In this document: one piece after another, positions 56,496 to 64,000 of the stretch
How the letters are laid out: each line of letters starts with the position of its first letter
Position numbering within the stretch: position 1 is the first letter of the stretch
NCBI RefSeq assembly: GCF_001927285.1
Contig: NZ_MSIG01000004.1
Coordinates: 186,001 to 250,000, forward strand
Direction: 5' to 3'
DNA length: 64,000 nt
From: Mongoliimonas terrestris
Lineage (GTDB): Bacteria > Pseudomonadota > Alphaproteobacteria > Rhizobiales > Pleomorphomonadaceae
Made by a program: the position numbers and the translations under genes
The notes under the pieces: generated by a model
What the model was told of the DNA's origin: nothing
The model's database searches: none
What the model saw: the letters and a program-made list of their open reading frames with translations, nothing else

Positions 56496-56815
56496 GCGAT
56501 ACTCCCGGAAAAAATGGATGGTCGTGCGAGCCGTGCCGATCCGGCAGGCGAGGTTTGCAGAATACGCAGAGCGGTTCATCCAATTGGTGGATGCAGCAGG
56601 AATATCCTGCTGGCATTCTCCAACCCATTGCAAGGCCGTTGATTTCACGACTCGTCGGAGTGCCCGCGTGTTTCATGGGTGGCTCCGAGAGAACGGGCGC
56701 AAGCTCGGCATTCGACCTCCGGAGGCCGGGATCCGTGTCTCGTCACGGATCCCGGTTCCTTCATGTCAGGTCGGTTCCTGAACAGCAGAGCACGCGCCAG
56801 TCTGTCGGCCTTCGA
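56496..56815. other. intergenic region between csaA and the tetR-type gene
   Basis: 320 nt, no gene. It contains the promoter of csaA, a 10-bp palindrome (CCTCCGGAGG, 56717-56726) and a strong hairpin at 56726. Confidence 0.6.
56726..56755. terminator. 12-bp hairpin downstream of the tetR-type gene
   Basis: CCGGGATCCGTG and CACGGATCCCGG form a perfect stem around a 6-base loop, 61 nt beyond the stop of the minus-strand tetR-type gene. TTCCTT follows on the plus strand. No T run is present on the minus strand. Confidence 0.6.
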
Positions 56816-57520
56816 TCAGATGCCTTCGCCAGCCGTCGCTACGTCTCCGGCGTCCGACCCGGCGGGACGGGTCGTTCCCTTTTCGCGACGGTCGCGACGC
56901 CGGAAGGCCGACAGGCGATCGTCCAGGCTGCGAAGGCCGGCCCAGACCCGGTCGGCGGTGTCCAGGTAGCGCTCCCCGCGAGAGAGTTCCTTGTCGAGCG
57001 TCATCATGGTCTTGGCGAGCCCTGGATCGGTGTCGTCGATCCAGGTGTCGAGCGTGCGCGCCCAGGCGATCGCAACGCCCTGCACCTTCAGCCGGCCGAA
57101 CCCGCCCGCCGTGCCGATCCGGGCCGAAGCCAGCATGAAGCCCATGGACCGGACCGCCAGACCATTGAGCGCCAGGGCCGTGCCGGGCTCCGCGCGGGCC
57201 GATCGGATGAGCGAGCGGATCGCCTCCTTGTAGGGCGCCAGAGCGTCGAGACGGCGCATCAGCACGTCGAACAGGCGTTCGCGGGCCGGTTCGTCGCCCA
57301 TCTCCGGATCCTCGCTCGCAAGGACGGTGGTGTCGATGCGTTGCACGAAGGCCTTCAGAATGGCGAAGCGACCATCGAAATGCTGGCGCATGTCGGCGAG
57401 CGTCACACCCGCGTCTGAAGACACGTCCGCAAGCTCGATCTCCGAGAAGGGCTGGGTGGCCAGCCGTCCCATCAAGGCGTCGACGATCCGGTTGCGTTGG
57501 GTTTCGGCCTTGGTCGCCAT
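56816..57520 (-). CDS. TetR-family transcriptional regulator
   Basis: A 234-residue protein. The N-terminal helix-turn-helix is recognisable: RNRIVDALMGRLATQPFSEI, then LADVSSDAGVTLADMRQHFD and GRFAILKAFV. The ligand domain contains RLDALAPYKEAIRSLIRSAR and WARTLDTWIDDTDPGLAKTM, a pattern of the COQ9-like TetR subgroup. The tail is short and Arg-rich. No obvious target gene is adjacent. It is upstream of nothing on the same strand within 600 nt and lies in tandem after proC. Confidence 0.8.
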   Translation of the reverse strand: MATKAETQRNRIVDALMGRLATQPFSEIELADVSSDAGVTLADMRQHFDGRFAILKAFVQRIDTTVLASEDPEMGDEPARERLFDVLMRRLDALAPYKEAIRSLIRSARAEPGTALALNGLAVRSMGFMLASARIGTAGGFGRLKVQGVAIAWARTLDTWIDDTDPGLAKTMMTLDKELSRGERYLDTADRVWAGLRSLDDRLSAFRRRDRREKGTTRPAGSDAGDVATAGEGI

Positions 57521-57648
57521 GGCATGTCCTTTGTCGGTGCGCGCGGCACCTTGTCTGCGATCAACATAGGGTGCGGTCCGCCTGCCGAAAAGGCGTCGAC
57601 TTCCGATCGGAGGCCGCAGGCCAGCGGCTCCGATGCGTGCCAGCAGGA

Positions 57649-58467
57649 TCAGCCGAGTTCGCGGCCGCGTCTGGCCGCCGCCGCGACCGCGTCGGTGAGG
57701 ATTGGCAGCAGGCCGTCGTCGGCCATCAGTACGGCAAGGGCGGCGGCGGTCGTTCCGCCGGGGGACGTCACGTTCTGGCGGAGGGTCGCGGCGTCGAGCG
57801 GGGAGGCGGCGAGAAGCGCCCCGGCGCCGGCCACGGTCTGGCGCGCGGCGAGCGCCGCCACGTCCGGCGGCAGACCCGCCGCCTCGCCGGCCTTGGCCAG
57901 ATACTCGGCGAGCAGGAACACATAGGCAGGACCCGATCCGGAAACGGCGGTCACCGCGTCCATCAGGCTCTCGTCGTCGATCCAGGCGGTGCGCCCGACC
58001 GCGTCGGTGAGGGCGGTCACCACCGTCCGGTCCGCCGCGGTGACGGCCGCGTTGCCGACCGCCACCGCCATGCCCTGGCCCACCTGAGCCGGCGTGTTCG
58101 GCATCACGCGCACGATCGGCCCGTCCCCGAGCCCGGCCGCAAGCGTGGCGATCGTGGTGCCGGCGGCGACCGACACCACGATCGTGCGCGGACCGACAAG
58201 CGGCTTCACGGCCGGCAGCACCGTCGCCATCGACTGCGGCTTGACGGCGAGCACCAGGACGGCCGGGGTCACGTCCACGTCGGCCGCCGTCGATGCGTGC
58301 CGCACGCCGTGGCGGGCGATGAGGTCCGCCATGTCGCCCTGGATGCCCGGGTCGACGATCACCGTGTCGGGGCCGGCCAGTCCATGATCCAGCCACCCCG
58401 CCAGCATGGCACCCCCCATCTTGCCGGCACCGACGAGAACGAGGGGCTTCAGGGAACGGAGCGGCAT
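57649..58467 (-). CDS. proC: pyrroline-5-carboxylate reductase
   Basis: A 272-residue enzyme for the last step of proline synthesis. The N-terminal Rossmann motif is LVLVGAGKMGGAMLAGWLDH. VSVAAGTTIATLA and VRVMPNTPAQVGQGMAV are family marks. The C-terminal substrate and dimer region is AVSGSGPAYVFLLAEYLAKA, then SPGGTTAAALAVL. Length and start are typical. Confidence 0.94.
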   Translation of the reverse strand: MPLRSLKPLVLVGAGKMGGAMLAGWLDHGLAGPDTVIVDPGIQGDMADLIARHGVRHASTAADVDVTPAVLVLAVKPQSMATVLPAVKPLVGPRTIVVSVAAGTTIATLAAGLGDGPIVRVMPNTPAQVGQGMAVAVGNAAVTAADRTVVTALTDAVGRTAWIDDESLMDAVTAVSGSGPAYVFLLAEYLAKAGEAAGLPPDVAALAARQTVAGAGALLAASPLDAATLRQNVTSPGGTTAAALAVLMADDGLLPILTDAVAAAARRGRELG

Positions 58468-58524
58468 CGGGACAACCTCTTCTGGATGGTGACGAGACGC
58501 GAGCCGCCGTCTTCGGGGGCGGCT

Positions 58525-59271
58525 TCAGAGACGGTGCGCGGCGAGATGCTCGTAGTGCGGGGTCGCCGCTTCGGCGATGCGCGCCAGGTGGACCGGCAGG
58601 GCGCTCCGCTCCACGTCCGGTCGCGGCGGGCCGAAGCCGGTGGAGGCCTCCACCGCGTGATACCAGTGCGGCGCCCACACGCCGTCGCTGGCCCGACGTC
58701 CGGCCGGCCAGGCCAGCATCTCGTCGCGAAAGCCGATGCCGAGCGCTTCGCAGAGGCGGGTCAGCGTGCCGCGCGGGTCGGCGAGCACGTCGTTGCCCTC
58801 CACCACCGGCGGCGCGGCGCCGAACCGGTCCGCGACCTGATCGAAGATTTCCGCCTGCTGGCGGAAGCCGATGTCGTCCAGCGTCACTTCTTCGCGCTTC
58901 TGCACATAGGACGCCAGCACGCTCTCCGGCCGACGGATCAGGAAGGCGTTGGTGACGGCAAAGAGGAAGCCTCTGTCGAAGGCCGGCAGCATGTGGTGGG
59001 TCATGTGCTTCTGGTAGAACACCGGCTGCCCATCCGGTGCCGGCCCGGTCACCCGCGCGGCGACTTGCTCCGGATCCGTCTCGTCGGCCGCGAGGATCGC
59101 CGCGCGCATCGGATGGTCGAGCCCGGTCGCCGCGAGGTAGGCCGCATAGTAGGGCTCGTCCCAGACGGCGCAATCCGGCCGATTCTCGAACGCCCGCATC
59201 ATGGCGGTGGAGACGTTGCGCGGCCCCGACCACATGGCGATGCGGACGGCGGGAGCGGGGGAGGCGGGCAT
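58525..59271 (-). CDS. sulfotransferase-like family protein
   Basis: A 248-residue protein. The start RIAMWSGPRNVSTAMMRAFE matches the phosphosulfate-binding loop of sulfotransferase-like proteins (some plant members are mis-named branched-chain aminotransferase-like). YQKHMTHHMLPAFDRGFLF, AFLIRRPESVLASYVQ and PVVEGNDVLADPRGTLTRLC follow the family, the second resembling the 3'-phosphate loop. The acceptor is unknown. It ends 53 nt upstream of proC on the same strand. Confidence 0.8.
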   Translation of the reverse strand: MPASPAPAVRIAMWSGPRNVSTAMMRAFENRPDCAVWDEPYYAAYLAATGLDHPMRAAILAADETDPEQVAARVTGPAPDGQPVFYQKHMTHHMLPAFDRGFLFAVTNAFLIRRPESVLASYVQKREEVTLDDIGFRQQAEIFDQVADRFGAAPPVVEGNDVLADPRGTLTRLCEALGIGFRDEMLAWPAGRRASDGVWAPHWYHAVEASTGFGPPRPDVERSALPVHLARIAEAATPHYEHLAAHRL

Positions 59272-59273
59272 GG

Positions 59274-59627
59274 TCAGGACTTTCCGGAGCGGAGGGACGG
59301 TGGGTCGGCAAAGCCGAGGAAGACGGCCAGACGCTGGTTGATCGCCTCCATGTCGACGGGATCGAGCCGACCGACGACCGGGCCAACCTTTTCACGCGGC
59401 AAGGTGGACAGCTTGTCGACCATGGCCTGGCTGACGAGCTTCAACCCGTTTTCCGCGGAGGGCGCCACGGTGTGGCGTAGCAACTCGGCATCCTGGAGAT
59501 GCGATGTAAACGCCACGAGAGTCACGGTAGGGATGTCCTCGAACAGGTCCGACTGCACGATGACCGCCGGCTGTGGTTTGCCGAAATCGCCCTGCAGCGC
59601 CACCGTTACAACGTCCCCGCGTCTCAC
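59274..59627 (-). CDS. MazF/PemK-type toxin
   Basis: A 117-residue toxin of the type II mRNA-interferase family. It begins VRRGDVVTVALQGDFGKPQP followed by AVIVQSDLF, the typical first strands, with LVSQAMVDKLSTLPREKVG in the middle. GTG start overlapping the antitoxin stop (GTGA) shows translational coupling. It should cleave RNA unless bound by the antitoxin. The gene ends 2 nt before the start of the sulfotransferase-like gene, so all may be one transcript. Confidence 0.87.
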   Translation of the reverse strand: MRRGDVVTVALQGDFGKPQPAVIVQSDLFEDIPTVTLVAFTSHLQDAELLRHTVAPSAENGLKLVSQAMVDKLSTLPREKVGPVVGRLDPVDMEAINQRLAVFLGFADPPSLRSGKS

Positions 59628-59836
59628 GCGTCCAGATCCAAGGACGATGCCGCGGCTTCGGCCCACGCTGCGTTCCGGGCCTCCAGTGGATCCTCGCGAA
59701 GCAGGCGCGCCTGACGCCGACACTCCGCCTGGAACGCCGGAGACGTGGTGTCGGGCAGCCAGAGCCGGACCTCGCGCCAACCTTCCTGGCGCCGCCGCGA
59801 TCTGTATCGCCGTGCGCGTTCCGCTGCCGAACTCAT
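59624..59836 (-). CDS. MazE-like antitoxin (DUF3018 family)
   Basis: A 70-residue basic-then-acidic protein: AERARRYRSRRRQEGWREVR, LWLPDTTSPAFQAECRRQAR and a C-terminal acidic tail ending SSLDLDA. The pattern PDTxSPAF is the DUF3018 antitoxin family that accompanies MazF toxins. It should neutralise the toxin and repress the operon. A 14-bp perfect palindrome lies 10 nt before its start, a likely operator. Confidence 0.87.
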   Translation of the reverse strand: MSSAAERARRYRSRRRQEGWREVRLWLPDTTSPAFQAECRRQARLLREDPLEARNAAWAEAAASSLDLDA

Positions 59837-59845
59837 GGTGGCCTC

Positions 59846-59859
59846 CGTTACGCGTAACG
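59846..59859. promoter_or_regulatory. palindromic operator of the toxin-antitoxin operon
   Basis: CGTTACGCGTAACG is a perfect 14-bp palindrome immediately upstream of the antitoxin start. Autoregulation by the antitoxin or the complex is typical for such operons. The assignment is by position. Confidence 0.55.
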
Positions 59860-59903
59860 TAGGCCGCCGTGCTCCGTGCGGCAAGCGCTCTGCGCACACC
59901 CGA

Positions 59904-60995
59904 TCACGTGTTGAACTTGAACAGCATCACGTCGCCGTCCTGGACCACATACTCCTTGCCTTCGTCGCGGGCCTTGCCCTGCTCCTTGGCCTTCACTTCG
60001 CCGAGGGTCACGAAGTCCTCGTAGGCGATGGTCTGGGCACGGATGAAGCCGCGTTCGAAGTCGGTGTGGATCACGCCGGCCGCCTGCGGCGCCTTGGTGC
60101 CCTTGGTGATGGTCCAGGCGCGGGTCTCCTTGGGGCCTGCCGTGAAATAGGTGATCAGGCCGAGAAGGTCGTAGCCGGCGCGGATCAGCCGGTCGAGGCC
60201 GGGCTCCTCCAGGCCGATGGTCTCCAGGAACTCGGCCTGCTCGGCATCCGACAGCTGGGCGATCTCCGACTCGATGGCGGCGGAAATGACCACCGCCTTG
60301 GCCCCCTCGGCCTTGGCCTTCGCGAACACCGCCTCGGAGAAGCGGTTGCCGGTGGCGGCCGACGCCTCCTCGACGTTGCAGACGTAGAGCACCGGCTTGG
60401 CGGTGAGGAGGTTCAGCATCTGGAAGGCGGCCTGCGCGTCCTTCGGCACCGCCACGGTGCGGGCCGGCCGGCCTTCGCGCAGCGCCTCCAGGGCAAGGTC
60501 CATGAGCTCGACCTGCTCGCGGGCTTCCTTGTCGTTCTGGGCGCGCTTGCGCAGCGGCACCACGCGTCGCTCCAGGCTGTCGAGATCGGCGAGCATCAGC
60601 TCGGTCTCCACGGTGTCGGCGTCCGCCACCGGGTCGACGCGGCCTTCCACGTGGGTGATGTCGCCGTCCTCGAAGCAGCGGAGCACGTGGGCGATGGCGT
60701 CCACCTCGCGGATGTTGGCGAGGAACTGGTTGCCGAGGCCCTCGCCCTTGGAGGCGCCGCGCACGAGACCGGCGATGTCCACGAAGGTCAGCCGGGTCGG
60801 CACGAGCTGGGCCGACTTCGCCTGGGCGGCGATCTTCGCCATCCGCGGATCGGGCACCGCCACCTCGCCGGTGTTCGGCTCGATGGTGCAGAACGGATAG
60901 TTCGCCGCCTGGGCGGCCGCGGTCTTGGTGAGCGCGTTGAAGAGCGTGGACTTGCCGACGTTCGGAAGCCCGACGATGCCGCACTTGAAGCCCAT
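59904..60995 (-). CDS. ychF: redox-regulated ATPase YchF
   Basis: A 363-residue Obg-like P-loop protein. G1 is GFKCGIVGLPNVGKSTLFNA. FCTIEPNTGEVAVPDPRM and TFVDIAGLVRGASKGEGLGN (G2/G3) follow. The G4 position reads NVEE (in LYVCNVEEAS) rather than NKxD, which gives ATP preference in YchF. The C-terminal TGS domain ends YVVQDGDVMLFKFN. It is ribosome-associated and linked to stress control. The start matches the family exactly. Confidence 0.96.
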   Translation of the reverse strand: MGFKCGIVGLPNVGKSTLFNALTKTAAAQAANYPFCTIEPNTGEVAVPDPRMAKIAAQAKSAQLVPTRLTFVDIAGLVRGASKGEGLGNQFLANIREVDAIAHVLRCFEDGDITHVEGRVDPVADADTVETELMLADLDSLERRVVPLRKRAQNDKEAREQVELMDLALEALREGRPARTVAVPKDAQAAFQMLNLLTAKPVLYVCNVEEASAATGNRFSEAVFAKAKAEGAKAVVISAAIESEIAQLSDAEQAEFLETIGLEEPGLDRLIRAGYDLLGLITYFTAGPKETRAWTITKGTKAPQAAGVIHTDFERGFIRAQTIAYEDFVTLGEVKAKEQGKARDEGKEYVVQDGDVMLFKFNT

Positions 60996-61109
60996 GGCGA
61001 TGACGTCTTTCGGATAGAACGGGATCTGGCCGGCTGTTTGGGCCAGCGCGCCGCCGCCGTCAAGCAGCGTTGCGGCCGGTCGGCCGTCGCGCCGCTCCCG
61101 CCTTCGGTC

Positions 61110-61877
61110 CTACTCGACGATCCCGACCACGTCCGGCGTCTCCCAGGCGAGATGCTGGCCGCCGTCGAGAGCGATCATCTGCCCGGTGAAGGAGCGGCTC
61201 TCCAGGATGAAGCGCACCGCGGCGGTCACCTCGTCGAGGCTCGGCCCGCGCTTCAGAAGCACCGCCTCGGTTTGGCGCAGGAAGTCCTCCGGCGCCTGGC
61301 GCTGGTTGGCGAGCGTCGGTCCGGGGCCGATGCCGGCGACGCGGATCCGCGGGGCGAGCGCCTGGGCGAGCGTGCGGGTGGCATCCCAGAGCGCCGACTT
61401 CGACAGCGTGTAGGAGAAAAAGAGCGGATTGGGCCGCCAGACGCGCTGGTCGATCAGGTTGATGATCACCCCCTGGCGGTCGTCCGGCAGACGGTTTGCG
61501 AGGTCGCGGGCCAGGAAGATCGGCGCGGCGAGGTTCACGTTCATGTGCTTGGCGAAGAGCACCGGCTCCACGGTCTGCGCCTCGTCGCGCTCGAACAGCG
61601 AGGCGTTGTTGACGAGGACGTCCACCGGGCCGAGCGCCCGCTCCGCCTCCGGGATGATCCGCGCGACGGCGTCCATGTCGGAGAGATCGGCCGTGATCAC
61701 GGCGACGCGGCCCTGGCGCGCCCGGATCTCGTCCGCCACCTCGTCGGCCTCCTCGCGGGATCGGTTGCAGTGCAGCGCCACCGCGTAGCCTTCGGCCGAA
61801 AGGTCGAGGGCGATCGCCCGACCGATCCGCCGGGCCGCGCCCGTCACCACCGCCACGCCGCGTTCGTGAAGATACAT
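61110..61877 (-). CDS. SDR-family oxidoreductase (pteridine reductase-like)
   Basis: A 255-residue short-chain dehydrogenase. The cofactor motif is AVVTGAARRIGRAIALDLSA, where the Arg pair favours NADPH. VLVNNASLFERD is the NNAS motif. The catalytic pair lies in FFSYTLSKSALWDATRTLAQ (Tyr-x3-Lys). INLIDQRVWRPNP at the catalytic-Ser strand and HCNRSREEAD are features of FolM/pteridine-reductase-type SDRs, so a pterin substrate is plausible but not proven. Confidence 0.82.
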   Translation of the reverse strand: MYLHERGVAVVTGAARRIGRAIALDLSAEGYAVALHCNRSREEADEVADEIRARQGRVAVITADLSDMDAVARIIPEAERALGPVDVLVNNASLFERDEAQTVEPVLFAKHMNVNLAAPIFLARDLANRLPDDRQGVIINLIDQRVWRPNPLFFSYTLSKSALWDATRTLAQALAPRIRVAGIGPGPTLANQRQAPEDFLRQTEAVLLKRGPSLDEVTAAVRFILESRSFTGQMIALDGGQHLAWETPDVVGIVE

Positions 61878-62274
61878 GAGACCCCTCCGGCAGACGGCTG
61901 GACCAGCGAAAACCGCCGTTCCGAATCGGCCTGCGTGCCGCCATGCACGCGGTCACGCTTGCCGTCGAGGGGCATACGAAACAATGGGCCGGTCGGTTCA
62001 GTTCCGTCCTGCTCATTAAAAATGAACGGTGTTGCGCAACCGCAGCGCAAGGTTAACCGCGCCTTCACCATAAGGCTCCGAACCATGAAACGAACCGCAC
62101 GATGCCGCATTCCTGCCATGGGACGTGACGATCGCAGCCACATTCACGGTTCAGCTTCCACCCATTCCACGGGGGCGCCGTTGTCGACTTGGCTGCAGCG
62201 CGATCGTGAGAGGGATGACTGGGTCCGCCAACGCCTCCCCGGACCCCGTCCATGTACAGGATAGGAGTAAGACA
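61878..62274. other. intergenic region between the SDR gene and the outer-membrane barrel gene
   Basis: 397 nt of divergent control sequence. It holds AT-rich patches around 62008-62060, a perfect 10-bp palindrome (GTTGCGCAAC, 62031-62040) and GGTTAACC at 62051-62058, whose TTAACC resembles a CtrA half site. No gene is apparent. Confidence 0.6.
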
Positions 62275-62928
62275 ATGACCCGAGTGATCGCAGCTCTTCT
62301 GGTCAGCTCGGCCGCGCTCGTGGCCGCCCCGGCCTTCGCCGCCGACCTGCCCGAGCCGATCCCGGCCGCGCCGGCCTACGAGCCGGTGGCCCAGTCCACC
62401 GCGTTCGACTGGACCGGCGTCTACGTGGGTGCCGCGGCCGGCTACGCGTTCGGCGAATACGGCGGTGACGCCGGCGATGCCGACGTGGAAGGTTTCACCG
62501 GTGGCGCGTTCGTCGGCTACAACATGGCCCTGACGCCGAACTGGATCGCGGGTGTCGAAGCCGACATCTTCGCCGGCCCGTCGGAGAACTTCACCGTCGG
62601 CGGCACCTCGGTCGAGACCGAGACGGCCGTGTTCGGCACGCTCCGCGGCCGCGTCGGCTACGCCTTCGACAGCTTCATGGTCTACGGCACCGGCGGTCTC
62701 GCCCTCGGCTGGGGCGAAGCGGAGTTCAACGGCGGCAGCGACAGCAACACCCACATCGGCTACGTGGTCGGTGGCGGCGTGGAAGCGGCGCTGACGGAGA
62801 ACATCACCGCGCGCGCCGAATACCTCTACGTCGACACCAGCGAGGAATCCTACACCGCCGGCGGCTCGTCGGTTGATGCGGACCTCGACGGCCACCTGGT
62901 GAAGGTCGGCGTCGGCTACAAGTTCTGA
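62275..62928 (+). CDS. outer-membrane beta-barrel protein, Omp31/Omp25 type
   Basis: A 217-residue barrel porin-like protein. Signal peptide MTRVIAALLVSSAALVAAPA ends at FAADLPEP, the usual cut in this family. Alternating strands follow: FDWTGVYVGAAAGYAFGEYG, FTGGAFVGYNMALTPNWIAG, LRGRVGYAFDSFMVYGTGGL and ARAEYLYVDTSEES, ending LVKVGVGYKF with a C-terminal Phe for barrel assembly. Such proteins are abundant surface antigens in this order. A GGAG ribosome-binding site precedes the ATG, and a strong terminator follows. Confidence 0.92.
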   Translation: MTRVIAALLVSSAALVAAPAFAADLPEPIPAAPAYEPVAQSTAFDWTGVYVGAAAGYAFGEYGGDAGDADVEGFTGGAFVGYNMALTPNWIAGVEADIFAGPSENFTVGGTSVETETAVFGTLRGRVGYAFDSFMVYGTGGLALGWGEAEFNGGSDSNTHIGYVVGGGVEAALTENITARAEYLYVDTSEESYTAGGSSVDADLDGHLVKVGVGYKF

Positions 62929-62970
62929 TCCGGACCGGGGCCTCGCCCCGACCCGATCGACGGACAACGG

Positions 62971-62998
62971 AAAGGCCCGGAGAGACCCGGGCCTTTTT
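62971..62998 (+). terminator. intrinsic terminator of the outer-membrane barrel gene
   Basis: A 10-bp stem (AAAGGCCCGG with CCGGGCCTTT) around AGAGAC, running into TTTTT, 42 nt after the stop. A textbook Rho-independent terminator. Confidence 0.9.
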
Positions 62999-63015
62999 CG
63001 TGGGCGGCTCCAGCC

Positions 63016-63864
63016 TTAGCGGTTGTCGCCGTCGAGGATGCGGCCGATGCCGCCGAGGAGGGAGCCCTCGCCCTGTCCGCCGCCGCCGGTCTGCGGCGCC
63101 GCCGCCCACATGCGTCCGGCGAAGCGCGAGAAGGGGAGGGACTGCATCCAGACCTTGCCGGGCCCGATCAGCCGGGCGAAGAAGACGCCCTCGCCGCCGA
63201 ACACCATGGACTTGATGGAGCCAGCCCGGACGAGGTCGAAGTCGACGCCGGCCGTGTAGGCGGCGACGCAGCCGGTGTCCACGTGGATCTCCTCGCCGGG
63301 CGCGAGTTCCTTCTCCACCAGCGTGCCACCCATATGGACGAACACCCAGCCGTCGCCGTCGAGGGTCTGCATGATGAAGCCCTCGCCGCCGAAGAGGCCG
63401 GTCATGATCCGGCGCTGGAAGGCGATGCCGATCGAGACGCCCTTGGCCGCGGCGAGAAAGCTGTCCTTCTGGCAGACCAGCCGGCCGCCGACGGCGTCGA
63501 GCTTGATCGCCAGGATGTGGCCGGGAAAGGGCGCGGCGAAGGCCACGTGCGCCTTGCCGGTGCCTTCGTGGGTGAACACGGTGGTGAAGAGGCTCTCGCC
63601 CGTGATCAGGCGCTTGCCGGCGCCGAGCAGCTTGCCGACGAAGCCGCTCTGTTGGGCCGAGCCGTCGCCGAACACCGTCGTCATGGTGACGGTCGGCGCC
63701 TTGAACATCAGCGAACCGGCCTCGGCCACGGCGCTTTCGCCGGGATCGAGCTCGATCTCGACGAACTGCATCTCCGAACCGCGGATCTCAAAGTCGATGT
63801 CGTCGGCCGCCCCGGTGCGCGTGTGGCGAACGGCGGGCACGGGCGGAACGCTTCCCCAGACCAT
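63016..63864 (-). CDS. AIM24/TIGR00266-family protein
   Basis: A 282-residue protein with the double-stranded beta-helix pattern of the family. FEIRGSEMQFVEIELDPGES, AVAEAGSLMFKAPTVTM and AAPFPGHILAIKLDAVGGRL appear first. GLFGGEGFIMQTLDGDGWVF, LAPGEEIHVDTGCVAAYTAG and KSMVFGGEGVFFARLIGPG are the hallmark Gly-rich turns. The C-terminus is Gly-rich and disordered (TGGGGQGEGSLLGGIGR). The function in bacteria is not known. The start at 63864 (MVWGSVPPVP) is used. Confidence 0.88.
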   Translation of the reverse strand: MVWGSVPPVPAVRHTRTGAADDIDFEIRGSEMQFVEIELDPGESAVAEAGSLMFKAPTVTMTTVFGDGSAQQSGFVGKLLGAGKRLITGESLFTTVFTHEGTGKAHVAFAAPFPGHILAIKLDAVGGRLVCQKDSFLAAAKGVSIGIAFQRRIMTGLFGGEGFIMQTLDGDGWVFVHMGGTLVEKELAPGEEIHVDTGCVAAYTAGVDFDLVRAGSIKSMVFGGEGVFFARLIGPGKVWMQSLPFSRFAGRMWAAAPQTGGGGQGEGSLLGGIGRILDGDNR

Positions 63865-64000
63865 GATGCTTTCTCCCCTCGGATTGGACCCGCCTTCGCG
63901 GCGGGTCCCGGTGGCCACGGCCGCGGCCGCAGCCCATTGGCGTGAAGCCGGTGACGGCCCTTTGCGCCCGCCGGCGCTCCTCAGCGCCGCCCGATCCGCA
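63865..64000. other. right edge of window
   Basis: 136 nt with the leader of the AIM24-family gene. Near 63974-63976 a minus-strand stop ends a short open frame (RIGRR-stop) that continues past the edge and could be the end of another gene. This is too short to call. Confidence 0.3.

Overview
The window is about 70 percent GC and reads as chromosomal DNA of an alphaproteobacterium of the order Hyphomicrobiales (Rhizobiales). The evidence is a CtrA/ChpT cell-cycle relay, an upstream region of ctrA rich in GANTC sites, the pairs lgt-midA, rplY-pth and pgsA-moaD-moaE, a petP/petR-like pair, an EipA (DUF1134) protein and an Omp31-type barrel. No species can be named from sequence alone. I saw no rRNA, tRNA, CRISPR array, transposase or prophage.

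Left part (1-27 kb). The window opens in a sulfate-binding protein gene that follows a TctD/TctE-like two-component pair. Next come an ExoD-family protein, a CorC/HlyC-family protein, a MarR regulator and a zinc-uptake operon (His-rich membrane protein, ZnuC, ZnuB, ZnuA) with a Zur-like box in front. After an anchored coiled-coil protein, EipA and a YHS-domain protein come a chemoreceptor, chpT and cheA-cheW-cheY-cheB-cheR, in which CheA carries a C-terminal receiver domain. Then follow two unrecognised exported proteins, a nitroreductase, a flavin reductase, a short CitE-like protein, a lytic transglycosylase under a CtrA-type box, and a DUF2336 protein.

Middle (27-40 kb). An orphan Hpt protein, NAD kinase, a ParA-like ATPase, ctrA and fliI-fliJ form a cell-cycle and motility block. 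They are followed by a YbjN protein, ubiK, lgt, midA, prs, a lipoprotein, an M24-fold protein that has lost its metal ligands, and pgeF.

Accessory stretch (40-47.5 kb). This is the most unusual part. A 14-bp tandem repeat of 12 units is followed by three single-gene units encoding paralogous small exported proteins. All three have two N-terminal cysteines and a shared C-terminus (VPF, a hydrophobic helix, then RR). Each gene has a TTGAC element 67-69 nt upstream, and the flanks are AT-rich. After rplY and pth comes a divergent hydrolase/AraC-type regulator pair bracketed by two direct copies of a 160-bp palindromic repeat. The hydrolase gene contains a run of 36 C, and both genes of the pair read into the repeats at their 3' ends.

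Right part (47.5-64 kb). uvrC is followed by a third copy of the repeat and a 7-bp tandem repeat, then pgsA-moaD-moaE, a short dispersed palindromic repeat, a NUDIX hydrolase, ilvE, petP-petR with a sensor kinase, a CsaA-like protein, a TetR regulator, proC, a sulfotransferase-like protein, a MazE-like/MazF toxin-antitoxin pair, ychF, an SDR oxidoreductase, an outer-membrane barrel gene and an AIM24-family gene.
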